From CAYNJG01 sp964397295 (GTDB lineage: Bacteria > Planctomycetota > Planctomycetia > Pirellulales > Pirellulaceae), in contig CAYNJG010000004.1 of the NCBI GenBank assembly GCA_964397295.1, positions 1-64,000 on the forward strand: a stretch of DNA of 64,000 bases. The letters run 5' to 3'. Of this stretch, positions 50,033 to 58,172 are shown in pieces; within the stretch, counting starts at the first letter, position 1, and each line of letters opens with the position of its first letter. The translations under genes and the position numbers were made by a program. Below the pieces are notes generated by a model. It was not told the DNA's origin. It saw only the letters and a list, made by a program, of their open reading frames with translations, and did not search any database.

Positions 50033-50057
50033 GGAGGGTCCCTCCACGGGGGCCCCC
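50033..50057. repeat. two adjacent GC-rich palindromes
   Basis: GGAGGG-T-CCCTCC (50033-50045) and GGGGGCCCCC (50048-50057) stand almost side by side in the gap between the integrase fragment and the hsdR stop. They could be the hsdR terminator. Otherwise 49909-50097 shows nothing. Confidence 0.5.
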
Positions 50058-50097
50058 AAGGGATCTGAAAAGCGACACATTACCAACTGGACTGAAC

Positions 50098-53000
50098 TTA
50101 GACCCAAGAATCACATAGTATGGCGGCTTGCTCCAAAACTAGCTTTACGGCTTCGTCTTGCAAGTCTGGCGGATACCCATGCTTCTTTAGAATCCGCCTT
50201 ACTATCACCCGGATCTTTGCACGTGCTGACTCTCGAAGCGTCCAGTCAATGGAGACATTGGCTCGGACCTTCATAACAAGCTCGGTAGCGATCACCTTTA
50301 GCTTGTCCTCGGTTAATGCTTCTACCGCTGTGTCGTGATTTGCCAGCGCGTCATAGAAGCAGACTTCATCATTGTTGAGGCCCAGCTGCTCACCACGAGC
50401 TTCAGAGGCTTGAATGTCTTTCGCCAATCTTATTAGCTCGTCGATGATCTCTTGTGTCGTTATGGCTCGGTTGTGGTAGGAGTTCAGCGTAGCCTGTAGC
50501 ATCTCGGCAAAGGATCGTCCTTGAACAATGTTCTTCTGCTTGCGGATCTTGATCTCATCGTTGAGCAATTTGCGAAGCAACTCTACCGCAACATTCTTGT
50601 AGGGCATGCTGCGTACTTCGTCGAGGAATTCATCCGATAAGATAGAAATGTCAGGGCGTTCAACTCCGGCGGCGGTGAATACATCGATCACCTCTTCGTC
50701 TGCCGAGATCACAGCTTTCGCGACCAGTTGCCGAACTGCGTAGTCCAGCTGGCTTGAAGACTTACCGTTGTCGGTGTACTTCCGAAACATGGTGCGGATG
50801 ATTTGGAAGAACGCCACATCTTCCTTGATCGATTCGGCATACTCTTCGGTCGGACATAGAGAAAACGCTTTGGATAAGTTGCCTACAATTGCGTTCCAAC
50901 GTGCTTTGCCGTCTTGCTCGCCAAGGATGAAGTCTTGTCCCGCTTGAAGCAACGTGATTCGCTCGGCGGGAGTTCCGGTTGTCCATTTCGACCAATCGAA
51001 TCCATGCAGTATGTCGCGGCATTGCTCGTGGTGTTTACGCAGGGCTTCGAGAGCTGCCTCGGTATCAATGGTGGTCTGCCCCTGTCCGCCACTGTCCGTG
51101 TACGTCTTCAGGGCTTTCTTTAGCGAATCGCCGATCCCAAGATAGTCGACGACCAATCCACCCGGCTTCTCTTTGAAGACACGATTCACACGAGCAATTG
51201 CTTGCATCAGACCATGGCCTTGCATCGGCTTGTCGATATACATCGTGTGCATCGACGGAGCATCAAAACCGGTCAACCACATATCGCGGACGATCACCAG
51301 TTTGAAGTCGCTGTCGGCTTTTTTGAAACGAGTCGCGAGTGCTTTGCGGCGATTCTTGCTGCGTGAATGCTGCTGCCATTCCGGTCCGTCATCCGCCGAC
51401 CCTGTCATGATGATCTTTAACGCTCCCTTTTCGTCATCTTCATCGTGCCAATCGGGGCGAAGTCTAATCAGCTCGTTGTACAGGTCCACACAAATACGGC
51501 GGCTCATGCAGACGATCATGCCCTTACCTTCGATGCCTTCCGCCTCCATTGCATCGCATCGCTTTTCGAAGTGATCGACCAGATCCTTAGTCATCACTTC
51601 TAGTCGATTGTCATCGCCAACCATCGCTTCAAGCGCTGCCCACTTGGCTTTTACCTTGGTGCGTACCGTTTCTTCGGCACCCTCGGTGACTTCTTCAAAC
51701 TCCTCGTCGATCGTCTCAATGCTGGAATCATCCAACGCCATCTTGATCACGCGACTCTCGTAGTAGATCGGAACGGTCGCTTTGTCATCGACAGCTCGCT
51801 GGATGTCGTAGACGCTGATGTAGCCTCCGAAGACGGCTCGGGTGTTCTTGTCGTCAAGCTCGACCGGTGTCCCAGTGAAACCAATGAACGACGCATTGGG
51901 TAAGCCATCGCGGATATTACGAGCGAATCCATACGCGATCGTCTCTTCGCCCGTTTCCTTGTTCTTCTTTTTGCGAGCCGTAAAGCCGTATTGGCTTCGG
52001 TGGGCCTCGTCTGCCATGACGACAACGTTTTTGCGATCAGTCAGGACGGGAAACTGCCCTTCCGCTTCCGCGAACTTGTGGACGGTCGTGAAGATGACAC
52101 CACCAGAATTGACTTGAAGCAGCTCACGCAAGTGGTCTACCGAATCAGCTTGAATCGGAGTCTGCCGTAGGATCTCACTGCAGCGTTGAAACTGGCCGAA
52201 CAGTTGATCGTCCAAGTCATTGCGGTCGGTCAGTACAACCAACGTTGGATTGTTCATCGCTGGTGAGGAAATCACGAGACCCGAATAGAAGAGCATCGTG
52301 AAGCTTTTGCCGCTGCCTTGCGTATGCCAGACAACACCGACCCTTCGGTCACCTTCTTCTTGTGTCGCTTCGATAGTGCGTTGAAGCGCTTGTCGAGCTG
52401 CGTGGAACTGATGGTAACCGGCAAGAATCTTGTAGACGCGATCGCTGTCTGTATCGTCCTCGAACAACACAAAGCTCTGTAGCATATCGAGGAAGCGTTG
52501 CTTGTCGAATACGCCCCGAATCAGCGTTTCCAATTCGAGAATACTGGCGACCGGTTCTTCGGTATCGATCGTCGGCCAAGTTTTGAACCACTCTGGCCCG
52601 GCTGTGAGCGATCCAATCCTTGCCTTTTGACCATCGCTCGTAACGAGTACCTCGTTGTAGGTTAGCAGCGTTGGCAATTCCTTCTTGTACGTTTGCAACT
52701 GCTTGAACGCTTTTTCGACCGTAGCCGTTTCATCGCCGATATTCTTTAGCTCAATCAGCGCCAACGGCAAGCCGTTTACAAACACGACGACATCAGCCCT
52801 TCGCTCGTTTCGTCCCTCTTTTACCGTGAACTGATTCAACGCAAGCCATTCATTGTTCTCTGGTTGGTCGTAGTCGATGAGTTTTGCGATCTGACCGCTG
52901 ATCGTGCCATCGTCACGTTTGACTTCGACAGGTACACCATCACGCAACAGCTTGTGAAAGTTACGATTGGCGGCAATCAATGACGGTGAGTCGATGCGCA

Positions 53001-53220
53001 ACACTTGCCGCATCGCTTCGTCGATATCGTCCGACCCGAGTTGCGGGTTCAAACGTCTAAGAGCGGTTTCCAAACGCTCAATCAAAACAACGTCGTTAAA
53101 CGAGTCTCGTTCTGCGTTGTCGCCGGAAGGTGCGATCTCGGGGCCATAGAGCGTCTCGTATCCTAGTTCCTCGAACCAAGACAACGCGGCTTCTTCGACG
53201 GTGGCTTCGTTAATCGTCAT
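50098..53220 (-). CDS. hsdR: type I restriction enzyme, R subunit (HsdR)
   Basis: This 1040-residue protein has the R-subunit plan. The N-terminal nuclease has D in RADVVVFVNG and ELK in LALIELKN near 158 (PD-(D/E)XK). Helicase lobes carry Walker A VWHTQGSGKSFTM near 303, motif II MADEAHRSQYG near 402, motif III FIGFTGTP near 440, and motif VI QAIARVNRVFKEKPGG near 680. The C-terminal helical part binds the methylase core. ATG 53220 overlaps the stop of the GIY-YIG reading frame by one base (TGATG), so translation is coupled to it. hsdS and hsdM lie 3.6 kb upstream, beyond cargo genes. The reading frame is intact, so restriction is probably functional. Confidence 0.95.
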   Translation of the reverse strand: MTINEATVEEAALSWFEELGYETLYGPEIAPSGDNAERDSFNDVVLIERLETALRRLNPQLGSDDIDEAMRQVLRIDSPSLIAANRNFHKLLRDGVPVEVKRDDGTISGQIAKLIDYDQPENNEWLALNQFTVKEGRNERRADVVVFVNGLPLALIELKNIGDETATVEKAFKQLQTYKKELPTLLTYNEVLVTSDGQKARIGSLTAGPEWFKTWPTIDTEEPVASILELETLIRGVFDKQRFLDMLQSFVLFEDDTDSDRVYKILAGYHQFHAARQALQRTIEATQEEGDRRVGVVWHTQGSGKSFTMLFYSGLVISSPAMNNPTLVVLTDRNDLDDQLFGQFQRCSEILRQTPIQADSVDHLRELLQVNSGGVIFTTVHKFAEAEGQFPVLTDRKNVVVMADEAHRSQYGFTARKKKNKETGEETIAYGFARNIRDGLPNASFIGFTGTPVELDDKNTRAVFGGYISVYDIQRAVDDKATVPIYYESRVIKMALDDSSIETIDEEFEEVTEGAEETVRTKVKAKWAALEAMVGDDNRLEVMTKDLVDHFEKRCDAMEAEGIEGKGMIVCMSRRICVDLYNELIRLRPDWHDEDDEKGALKIIMTGSADDGPEWQQHSRSKNRRKALATRFKKADSDFKLVIVRDMWLTGFDAPSMHTMYIDKPMQGHGLMQAIARVNRVFKEKPGGLVVDYLGIGDSLKKALKTYTDSGGQGQTTIDTEAALEALRKHHEQCRDILHGFDWSKWTTGTPAERITLLQAGQDFILGEQDGKARWNAIVGNLSKAFSLCPTEEYAESIKEDVAFFQIIRTMFRKYTDNGKSSSQLDYAVRQLVAKAVISADEEVIDVFTAAGVERPDISILSDEFLDEVRSMPYKNVAVELLRKLLNDEIKIRKQKNIVQGRSFAEMLQATLNSYHNRAITTQEIIDELIRLAKDIQASEARGEQLGLNNDEVCFYDALANHDTAVEALTEDKLKVIATELVMKVRANVSIDWTLRESARAKIRVIVRRILKKHGYPPDLQDEAVKLVLEQAAILCDSWV

Positions 53221-54146
53221 CAATCTAGCTCCGTTGTGTCTTCTTCGGACGCTGCCGATTGTCGATAGTCGAGCCCCGCATCTTGCCAATCTGCATAAGT
53301 CCTGCCGTCCGAAAGCTTCCATCGCAACCGACCGTTGCTATTTCGTCCGGCGACGACGGCCGCTGCAGCGCTTGGACTGCTAAAGGGTATGTCTTCGACG
53401 AAAACCAAATACTCAGGGTCATCGCTATCAACGAGCTTCTCATCGGCAACCAGTTGCTCGCGAAGTTTTCGATACGAGGTCCAGGAATCAACTCCTGCTT
53501 TCTGGCTGTACTTCCTTTCAGAACGACAAACTCATCGTCCATCAATACCGCGTTCGCATCTGCCCCAGCTACATGACATTCGAAAACTGGACTGGTCGAT
53601 TCTGTTGACTTTTCGCTGGTCGAAATCATTGGTCGCGGATTCAGGAATTGGTGTCCAAGTACAGGCAAGATCATTTGAACCTGACTAAGAAAGAACTCCA
53701 TATCAGCGACATCTGGCTCAGGGAGAGGTGGGGGAGAATGAGCTGTTCCATTTGCAATGGAGGCTCGGCTTCGCTGTGTTGCACAGATTGATCAGTCGGC
53801 TTTCCAAGTATCGAACGTGGGACTTCGTGAGATTGTCGTCCTTGCTGGTAATCAGAATAACACGCGTGAAGAAGTCTTTCGCTTCGTCGCTATCGTGCTT
53901 CTTGATGCGAGTGAAAACGTTGTCGCCCTCACCAATGTAAACGCGATCTTGTGAGGGCGATTCTGGATCAGAGCCGATTAACAGATAAATGCCAGTGCGT
54001 TTCGCTTCGTCGCGTTTGCCGAGTTCGGCAAGTCGTGACCTTGGCGCAACTACGACCTTGCCCGTCCAGTTGATGATTTCGGCCGTCAGGATGCCACTAG
54101 GCACGCCATCGGCGAGGTACAGTCGAATCGTCTTACCCGTCATCAT
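53220..54146 (-). pseudogene. GIY-YIG nuclease with DUF4357 domain, broken by two frameshifts
   Basis: Three frames must be joined. First comes MTGKTIRLYLADGVPSGIL then the GIY-YIG part (GIYLLIGSDP, VYIGEGDNVFTRIKKHD, YLESRLINL). A shift near 53757 is needed to continue with NGTAHSPPPLPEPDVADMEF and FEFHVAG-like residues to VVLKGSTARK. A second shift near 53510 leads to DSWTSYRKLREQLVADEKLV and the DUF4357 end PFSSPSAAAAVVAGRNSNGR. All parts are family-like and in the right order, so this was one gene of about 300 residues. Its TGA overlaps the hsdR ATG. Such proteins are common beside type I systems. Either it is dead or the assembly has indels here. Confidence 0.83.
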
Positions 54147-54393
54147 GGCAATCTCCCGTTGTCTTGTCTGTGTCCCGTTCATGGCCCCTTTCTGTTAGCA
54201 CATAACGGACTCCAACGCCGGTCGTCCCGTGCTTGTCGAAGATGCCTTTTTCCACAAGTTCTGACAGCTTCTCGAATTGGAACACCGTGAAGAACTGCGA
54301 CAGCAGCGGATCGCTGCTCACGTAATCTTTGACGCGATTACGGAACTCCTGAAGTTCCTTCTGAACGCTGCTGATGAAGATCTGCCGACTCAT
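54133..54393 (-). pseudogene. DUF4062 protein with internal deletion
   Basis: The 86-residue frame starts SRQIFISSVQKELQEFRNRV and DYVSSDPLLSQFFTVFQFE, the usual first 40 residues of DUF4062/ATP-binding proteins. It then passes directly to KLSELVEKGIFDKHGTTGVG and RYVLTERGHERD, which looks like the winged-helix C-terminus of the same kind of protein. The central part, including the Schlafen/AlbA-like ATP-binding domain of several hundred residues, is missing while the frame is kept. It overlaps the GIY-YIG start and is in the same operon. Confidence 0.75.
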
Positions 54394-54645
54394 GGTGTTA
54401 ATCTGGTGAACCTTCGTTCTGTCCCGTGTCTCCAACTGCTGGCATGTGTCCAATGAAACACGAACTTCCCCCAAGATTCACGCTCGATCCGAATTACGTC
54501 GATATTGCGGGCTGTGTTAATTTAAAAAACAGGGTTGGCAACCTATACGCTTGATTGTTAGGCTCCCGTGACCGATACTTGAAACAACTCATCTGCCATG
54601 TGTAGAAGGAGTACCGAAGCCGTCCCTTGGGGCGGCTTCAGCTGT

Positions 54646-55146
54646 TTACGGGGTGTATTCATCTCTTTCTTTTCGCAGTTTTCTCTTCCGAGACTCCTCG
54701 GGTGTGCAGTACGCGGTTATGAACTGCAGGTATTGAAATCCATCACGTTGTCTGGTCCGTTCGGCTAGCACCACAAGATATCTTTCGGCAAACCAAAACA
54801 GAACGTGTGTGTTCCGTCCTCTCTGGTTCTTCCACACGTTGATCTCACCAGCAACGCCTGCATTGTCGATAATTGCTCTTGGCCAAAGGATGCGTTCGCA
54901 CCGTCTCATTTCCGGCGTGCGTTCTTCTTCGTTTGGCCCTTCAGACATGCAATGCCAAAACCCTGCGAACTTCCCGTCGTACATTGGATCGCGACGACAA
55001 CGGATCCATTTACCTTCAAATTGTGGTTGGCTGTCAATCATGCTGTTTTTGAATGCATCGTAAATAGCAGCTAAATAAAGCGCCCAATCTCCGTCGAAGT
55101 CTTCGAGTGTGATTAACTCAGGCAACCATGTGTTGTCGTCACTCAT
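54646..55146 (-). CDS. unknown 166-residue protein of the restriction island
   Basis: The protein begins MSDDNTWLPELITLEDFDGD and has a conserved-looking core: YLAAIYDAFKNSMIDSQPQF, then FAGFWHCMSEGPNEEERTPE, MRRCERILWPRAII, THVLFWFAERYLVVLAER and a basic C-terminus. The E-x-RRCERIxWPR block recurs in small proteins I associate with mobile and defence loci, but no name or activity can be given. ATG 55146 is preceded by GAGG and lies eight bases after the DUF3800 stop, so the two form one unit. A toxin or nuclease-like role is conceivable, not shown. Confidence 0.65.
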   Translation of the reverse strand: MSDDNTWLPELITLEDFDGDWALYLAAIYDAFKNSMIDSQPQFEGKWIRCRRDPMYDGKFAGFWHCMSEGPNEEERTPEMRRCERILWPRAIIDNAGVAGEINVWKNQRGRNTHVLFWFAERYLVVLAERTRQRDGFQYLQFITAYCTPEESRKRKLRKERDEYTP

Positions 55147-55154
55147 GGGAAGCC

Positions 55155-55853
55155 TCAGCGCGATTGCCAGACGAGGAGGTTGAGTTTTGGCTCTCGAAGC
55201 CACGTTGATCGTTGCAGCGAAAAGCCCGTCCGCTCTCGAACCCTTTCTATGAGCGCCAATTTTGCCGCGCTTGTTTGCAGTCCGCGATTGGAATACGTAA
55301 CAGCCCCAATTAGCAAGTCTGCCAACTGCATCAACTCCGATTCGTGAGATCGAATCTGCTGGACACGCCGGACAATGTTCCCATTGCCATCGTAGTTGGC
55401 ATCTCGAAGGACTTCCTCTAGTTTTTGGCGTTTCCCCTCGCTACGAGTGTCCTTGATGTCCAAATAGATCGAGTAGTGTTGCGTGGGGTCGATAATTGGC
55501 TCCAGCAGCGTGAAGCACATTTTGTAGTACCAATCGTCGTGCGTTTGGTGAAAGCGGTTGTGTTCCAACTGGGTCTTGTCGGGAACGACTATGCATCGAA
55601 AATGCAAGTCGTCGTCATCAAGAAAGTAGTCAATGATCGCCCGGTAAAAGTCGAGTTTTGCTGGAGAAACTTTTGTCCATTTGAACTCGAATTGAGGTGA
55701 CAACCCATGAGACTTTTGTATGTCGCGAACTCGAATCGAGATCTCGCGAGCCTTCTCTTCGGGGCACCAAATAGCGCCCAGAGTCATGGGTTTGATTCTG
55801 TCGTGCTCCAAGTGACAACTTTCGTCGAGGTAGACATTAAACGACTCAGCCAT
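55155..55853 (-). CDS. DUF3800 domain protein
   Basis: This 232-residue protein starts FNVYLDESCHLEHDRIKPM, the Y-x-D-E-S opening of DUF3800, an RNase H-like family. Further landmarks are FKWTKVSPAKLDFYRAIID, HYSIYLDIKDTRSEGKRQKL and SELMQLADLLIGAVTYSNRG, where acids (D9, D-in-LDIKD, D-in-LADLL) could form a metal site. DUF3800 proteins are frequent in mobile elements and defence islands; their activity has not been settled here. It is followed closely by the 166-residue protein. The gap upstream (55854-56032) carries TTCACC/GGTGAA-type repeats. Confidence 0.83.
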   Translation of the reverse strand: MAESFNVYLDESCHLEHDRIKPMTLGAIWCPEEKAREISIRVRDIQKSHGLSPQFEFKWTKVSPAKLDFYRAIIDYFLDDDDLHFRCIVVPDKTQLEHNRFHQTHDDWYYKMCFTLLEPIIDPTQHYSIYLDIKDTRSEGKRQKLEEVLRDANYDGNGNIVRRVQQIRSHESELMQLADLLIGAVTYSNRGLQTSAAKLALIERVRERTGFSLQRSTWLREPKLNLLVWQSR

Positions 55854-55884
55854 TTGCGAGGGCCTCCGAGGTGACGGTGAGCAA

Positions 55885-55965
55885 ATAAAATGCGAACGGT
55901 GAATGGTGAAGAGTGAAACTTTTCAACCTCATACGTTTACCCTTCTCTCTTCAACCTTCACCTTT
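55885..55965. repeat. GGTGAA/TTCACC-rich inverted tract
   Basis: GGTGAATGGTGAAGAGTGAA on one side and TTCTCTCTTCAACCTTCACC on the other form a loose inverted repeat. It resembles simple-sequence insertions also seen inside hsdS. Confidence 0.5.
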
Positions 55966-56032
55966 TTTGTCTCGCCGGTTAGAAACTTAGCAATGAGCGT
56001 GTTGCGAATCAGCGGTAAGGAGACCATTTTCA

Positions 56033-56554
56033 TTACCCCCACACGATATAGGCTGGATTCACGGATCGCCCGCACTGCGTGCAGGTGGGTTCGCTGGCGG
56101 TGACGGTGCCTTTCTCGCAGTGGGGGCACAAGTCGTTGTCGAGTAGCCACATGACTTGATCTCCCATGCTGACGCCACATTCGGGGCAGGTTGGGTTGCG
56201 GTCTTTTGCATCCCAACGCCCCCAGCAGTCAGGGCAATGGTCGTGGGGGACGATGCTGAGCTGGCCGTGGACGACGTAGCGGTGCGGGGATGAGTCGCCC
56301 CAACATTGGCGCGCAGGCGATCCGCTATTGGTTGCGAGACCGGTTTGTAGCAGCGGTAGGCTCTTTTCTCGCTCCTCGTCGAAAACCTGAAGGCTGATGT
56401 CGAGCGTCAACGAATACGGCTCTCCAAGAATCCGACTGATTTCGGCCAGCTTGGCTTTGAGTTGATCGAGTGTTTCACCTTCGATCAACTCACTCACCTG
56501 CTCGGAAATGTCGTCGATGAGGGGATCGATTTGTTCAAACTCATTCTTTTCCAT
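56033..56554 (-). CDS. double zinc-ribbon protein of the restriction operon
   Basis: This 173-residue protein has a helical acidic N-terminus (FEQIDPLIDDISEQVSELIE) and a middle region with LTLDISLQVFDEEREKSLPL. The C-terminus carries paired CxxC knuckles: CPDC..CPEC (near 108 and 124) and CPHC..CTQC (near 143 and 157), fitting two zinc ribbons. It sits between hsdS and DUF3800 on the same strand. Small zinc-ribbon proteins near type I systems are often uncharacterised. DNA/RNA binding is likely but not shown. Confidence 0.75.
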   Translation of the reverse strand: MEKNEFEQIDPLIDDISEQVSELIEGETLDQLKAKLAEISRILGEPYSLTLDISLQVFDEEREKSLPLLQTGLATNSGSPARQCWGDSSPHRYVVHGQLSIVPHDHCPDCWGRWDAKDRNPTCPECGVSMGDQVMWLLDNDLCPHCEKGTVTASEPTCTQCGRSVNPAYIVWG

Positions 56555-56557
56555 GTT

Positions 56558-56671
56558 TCATCCTTCAACCTTGCACACTGGCGAGGGCCTGAGCGCGGCG
56601 GGGACAGGCAACTCGTCGGAAAGAAGCGTGGGTAGCAGCGTGTTGCGAAGGGTGCCCAGCGTCGAGGACGC
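56558..56671 (-). pseudogene. duplicated 3' end of hsdS
   Basis: The minus-strand frame reads STLGTLRNTLLPTLLSDELP and VPAALRP, matching the end of HsdS (LSTLRDTLLPKLLSGELP, VPAALTA) at the protein and DNA level. It is separated from the true hsdS stop (56784) by hairpin repeat copy C. It is the tail of another hsdS allele, either a former second specificity gene or the trace of an exchange. Confidence 0.8.
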
Positions 56672-56687
56672 TTGCGCGGACCTATTG

Positions 56688-56758
56688 AAACACAGAGGCA
56701 CAGAGGACACGGAGTCTCGCATGCGACATTCCTCTGTGATCTCAGTGCCTCTGTGTTT
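56688..56758. repeat. hairpin repeat, copy C (complete inverted repeat)
   Basis: The left arm AAACACAGAGGCACAGAG.. (56688-56714) and the right arm ..GCCTCTGTGTTT (56732-56758) are diverged copies of the arms at 20.43-20.51 kb. The centre contains TCGCATGCGA. It lies inside the duplicated hsdS tail region, with no GxxExxY gene beside it. Confidence 0.85.
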
Positions 56759-56783
56759 CCAAACGTTTTGTCGGCTCATGCCA

Positions 56784-58172
56784 CTACTTCCTGTGTGCGG
56801 TGAGGGCGGCAGGGACGGGCAACTCGCCGGAGAGAAGCTTGGGAAGCAGCGTGTCGCGAAGGGTGCTCAGTGTTGAGGACTCCCACTCGTTGGCGTCCAT
56901 GCGTTTGAAGATGCCATCAACCAGTTCTCCAAACGCATCAAATACCTCGTCGCTCGGTTTCACAAACGTTATTTCGTTCATGCTTCGTTGACTTAGCTTG
57001 GGAATTGTTGACCCAGTGAGGTAGCCGCTGATGTCAGTTGCTCGAAGCGTGAACATCAAGAATCGAGTCACGCCATCGTGGTCGCCCGAAAGAACATGGG
57101 CGTGGTTGTTTACCCAGAACCTTCCTGTCGCGCGAAACGCGATCGGTGTGTTTCTCGTTCGTAGGTTCTCGCCATCTTCGGCGACGAGCAAATACTCTCC
57201 GTCGTAGATGAATTCGTTAACGTGATCGACGACGCCCGACGCTCCGTAATACGGATATGGTCCAGCCACACGATCCTTTCCTTTGACCGGCTGCCGCAAC
57301 TTGTCGTGGTTGTTCGCAAAGTCCCCGAGCCGAACAACTTCCCAGCCCGTTGGAATCTTGCCGAGGTCGGAGTCTTGGAAGGTGGAGGGGAAAAGAGCCG
57401 AGAGGGAAGGTGGAAGGGTGAAGGGCGAATACGCGGGCGAGGAATCGGGGGAAAGGTCGCGAGGGGGCGGCGAGGTCGCCGTGGCGGCTCCGGTTCCCGA
57501 TGGCGGATTGGCCTGCTGGCCACTCTTGCTGCGCACGGGGTCGAAATCGACGAACCAACTCTTGAAGATCGCCCGCGCAAGGGACTCCAGCGTCGCATTC
57601 ATCCGACGGTTCAACTCGATCTTGTCGTCCAACGCACCAAGGATCGACGCGATCGCTCGCTGTTCTCCGATGGGAGGCAGCTTGAACTTGAATGCTTCGA
57701 TGCGTTTTGGAGCGGTGTGCAGGATTTTCGTCCCAGTCGCACCAACGTACAGCTCGCGATTAAATTCCGACCAAAGGAAAAGCCAGTAAAGAAAGTCGGG
57801 ATCAACGGCATCGGCTTCCTTGACGACCACTTTACCGAGACGTTGGTTGTGCAAATAAGTTCGACCGTCGTCGGGTATGCGGCCCGGAATTCCAAGAATT
57901 TCTCCGCCTGCTGTCTGGCACGTCATTACTAGCAGAATGTCTCGCGGTTTCAGGTCGTATTCGGCGGGATAGTCTTCGCGATATTCTTTAACCGTCGTTG
58001 ATTCAAAACGAAACCCGCCGGTGTATTGAAAGTTGCCGATGTTCACGACGATCGGCTTGCCCGAAAGGTCTTCAGAAAAGAACTTGCTCTTGAACGGCCA
58101 GCCATGGGTAATGCTGACGACATCGCCGAGCATGACTTCTCGCCATTTTCCGTTTGGCGACTCATCCGCCAT
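56784..58172 (-). CDS. hsdS: type I restriction enzyme, specificity subunit (HsdS)
   Basis: This 462-residue protein has two target-recognition domains. TRD1 starts KWREVMLGDVVSITHG and ends in the conserved helix LPPIGEQRAIASILGALDDK near 195. TRD2 starts near 270 with LGKIPTGWEVVRLGDFANNH and ends in STLSTLRDTLLPKLLSGELP. Between them, residues about 231-266 are a Ser/Pro-rich stretch (SPDSSPAYSPFTLPPSLS) that interrupts the normal linker. It sets the DNA sequence recognised by the complex. Start 58172 overlaps the end of hsdM by 11 bases. The frame is open to 58367, but that part is an hsdM shadow. Confidence 0.93.
   Translation of the reverse strand: MADESPNGKWREVMLGDVVSITHGWPFKSKFFSEDLSGKPIVVNIGNFQYTGGFRFESTTVKEYREDYPAEYDLKPRDILLVMTCQTAGGEILGIPGRIPDDGRTYLHNQRLGKVVVKEADAVDPDFLYWLFLWSEFNRELYVGATGTKILHTAPKRIEAFKFKLPPIGEQRAIASILGALDDKIELNRRMNATLESLARAIFKSWFVDFDPVRSKSGQQANPPSGTGAATATSPPPRDLSPDSSPAYSPFTLPPSLSALFPSTFQDSDLGKIPTGWEVVRLGDFANNHDKLRQPVKGKDRVAGPYPYYGASGVVDHVNEFIYDGEYLLVAEDGENLRTRNTPIAFRATGRFWVNNHAHVLSGDHDGVTRFLMFTLRATDISGYLTGSTIPKLSQRSMNEITFVKPSDEVFDAFGELVDGIFKRMDANEWESSTLSTLRDTLLPKLLSGELPVPAALTAHRK
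57375..57480. repeat. GA-rich simple-repeat insertion within hsdS
   Basis: The plus strand reads a purine-rich tract of GGTGGA/GGGTGAAGG/GGGGAAAGG type, encoding the Ser/Pro-rich linker in frame on the minus strand. It is unlike the composition of the neighbouring hsdS sequence. Confidence 0.6.

Noticed and set aside
49905..50276. 123-residue plus-strand frame after the integrase fragment
   Set aside because: Covers the palindromes and the hsdR end, with no integrase features; not the missing integrase part.
53225..53701. 158-residue frame as a separate gene
   Set aside because: Its middle part belongs to the frameshifted GIY-YIG/DUF4357 gene and its end is out of frame with the conserved tail.
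57222..57932. 236-residue plus-strand frame
   Set aside because: Opposite hsdS and drawn open by the purine-rich insertion.
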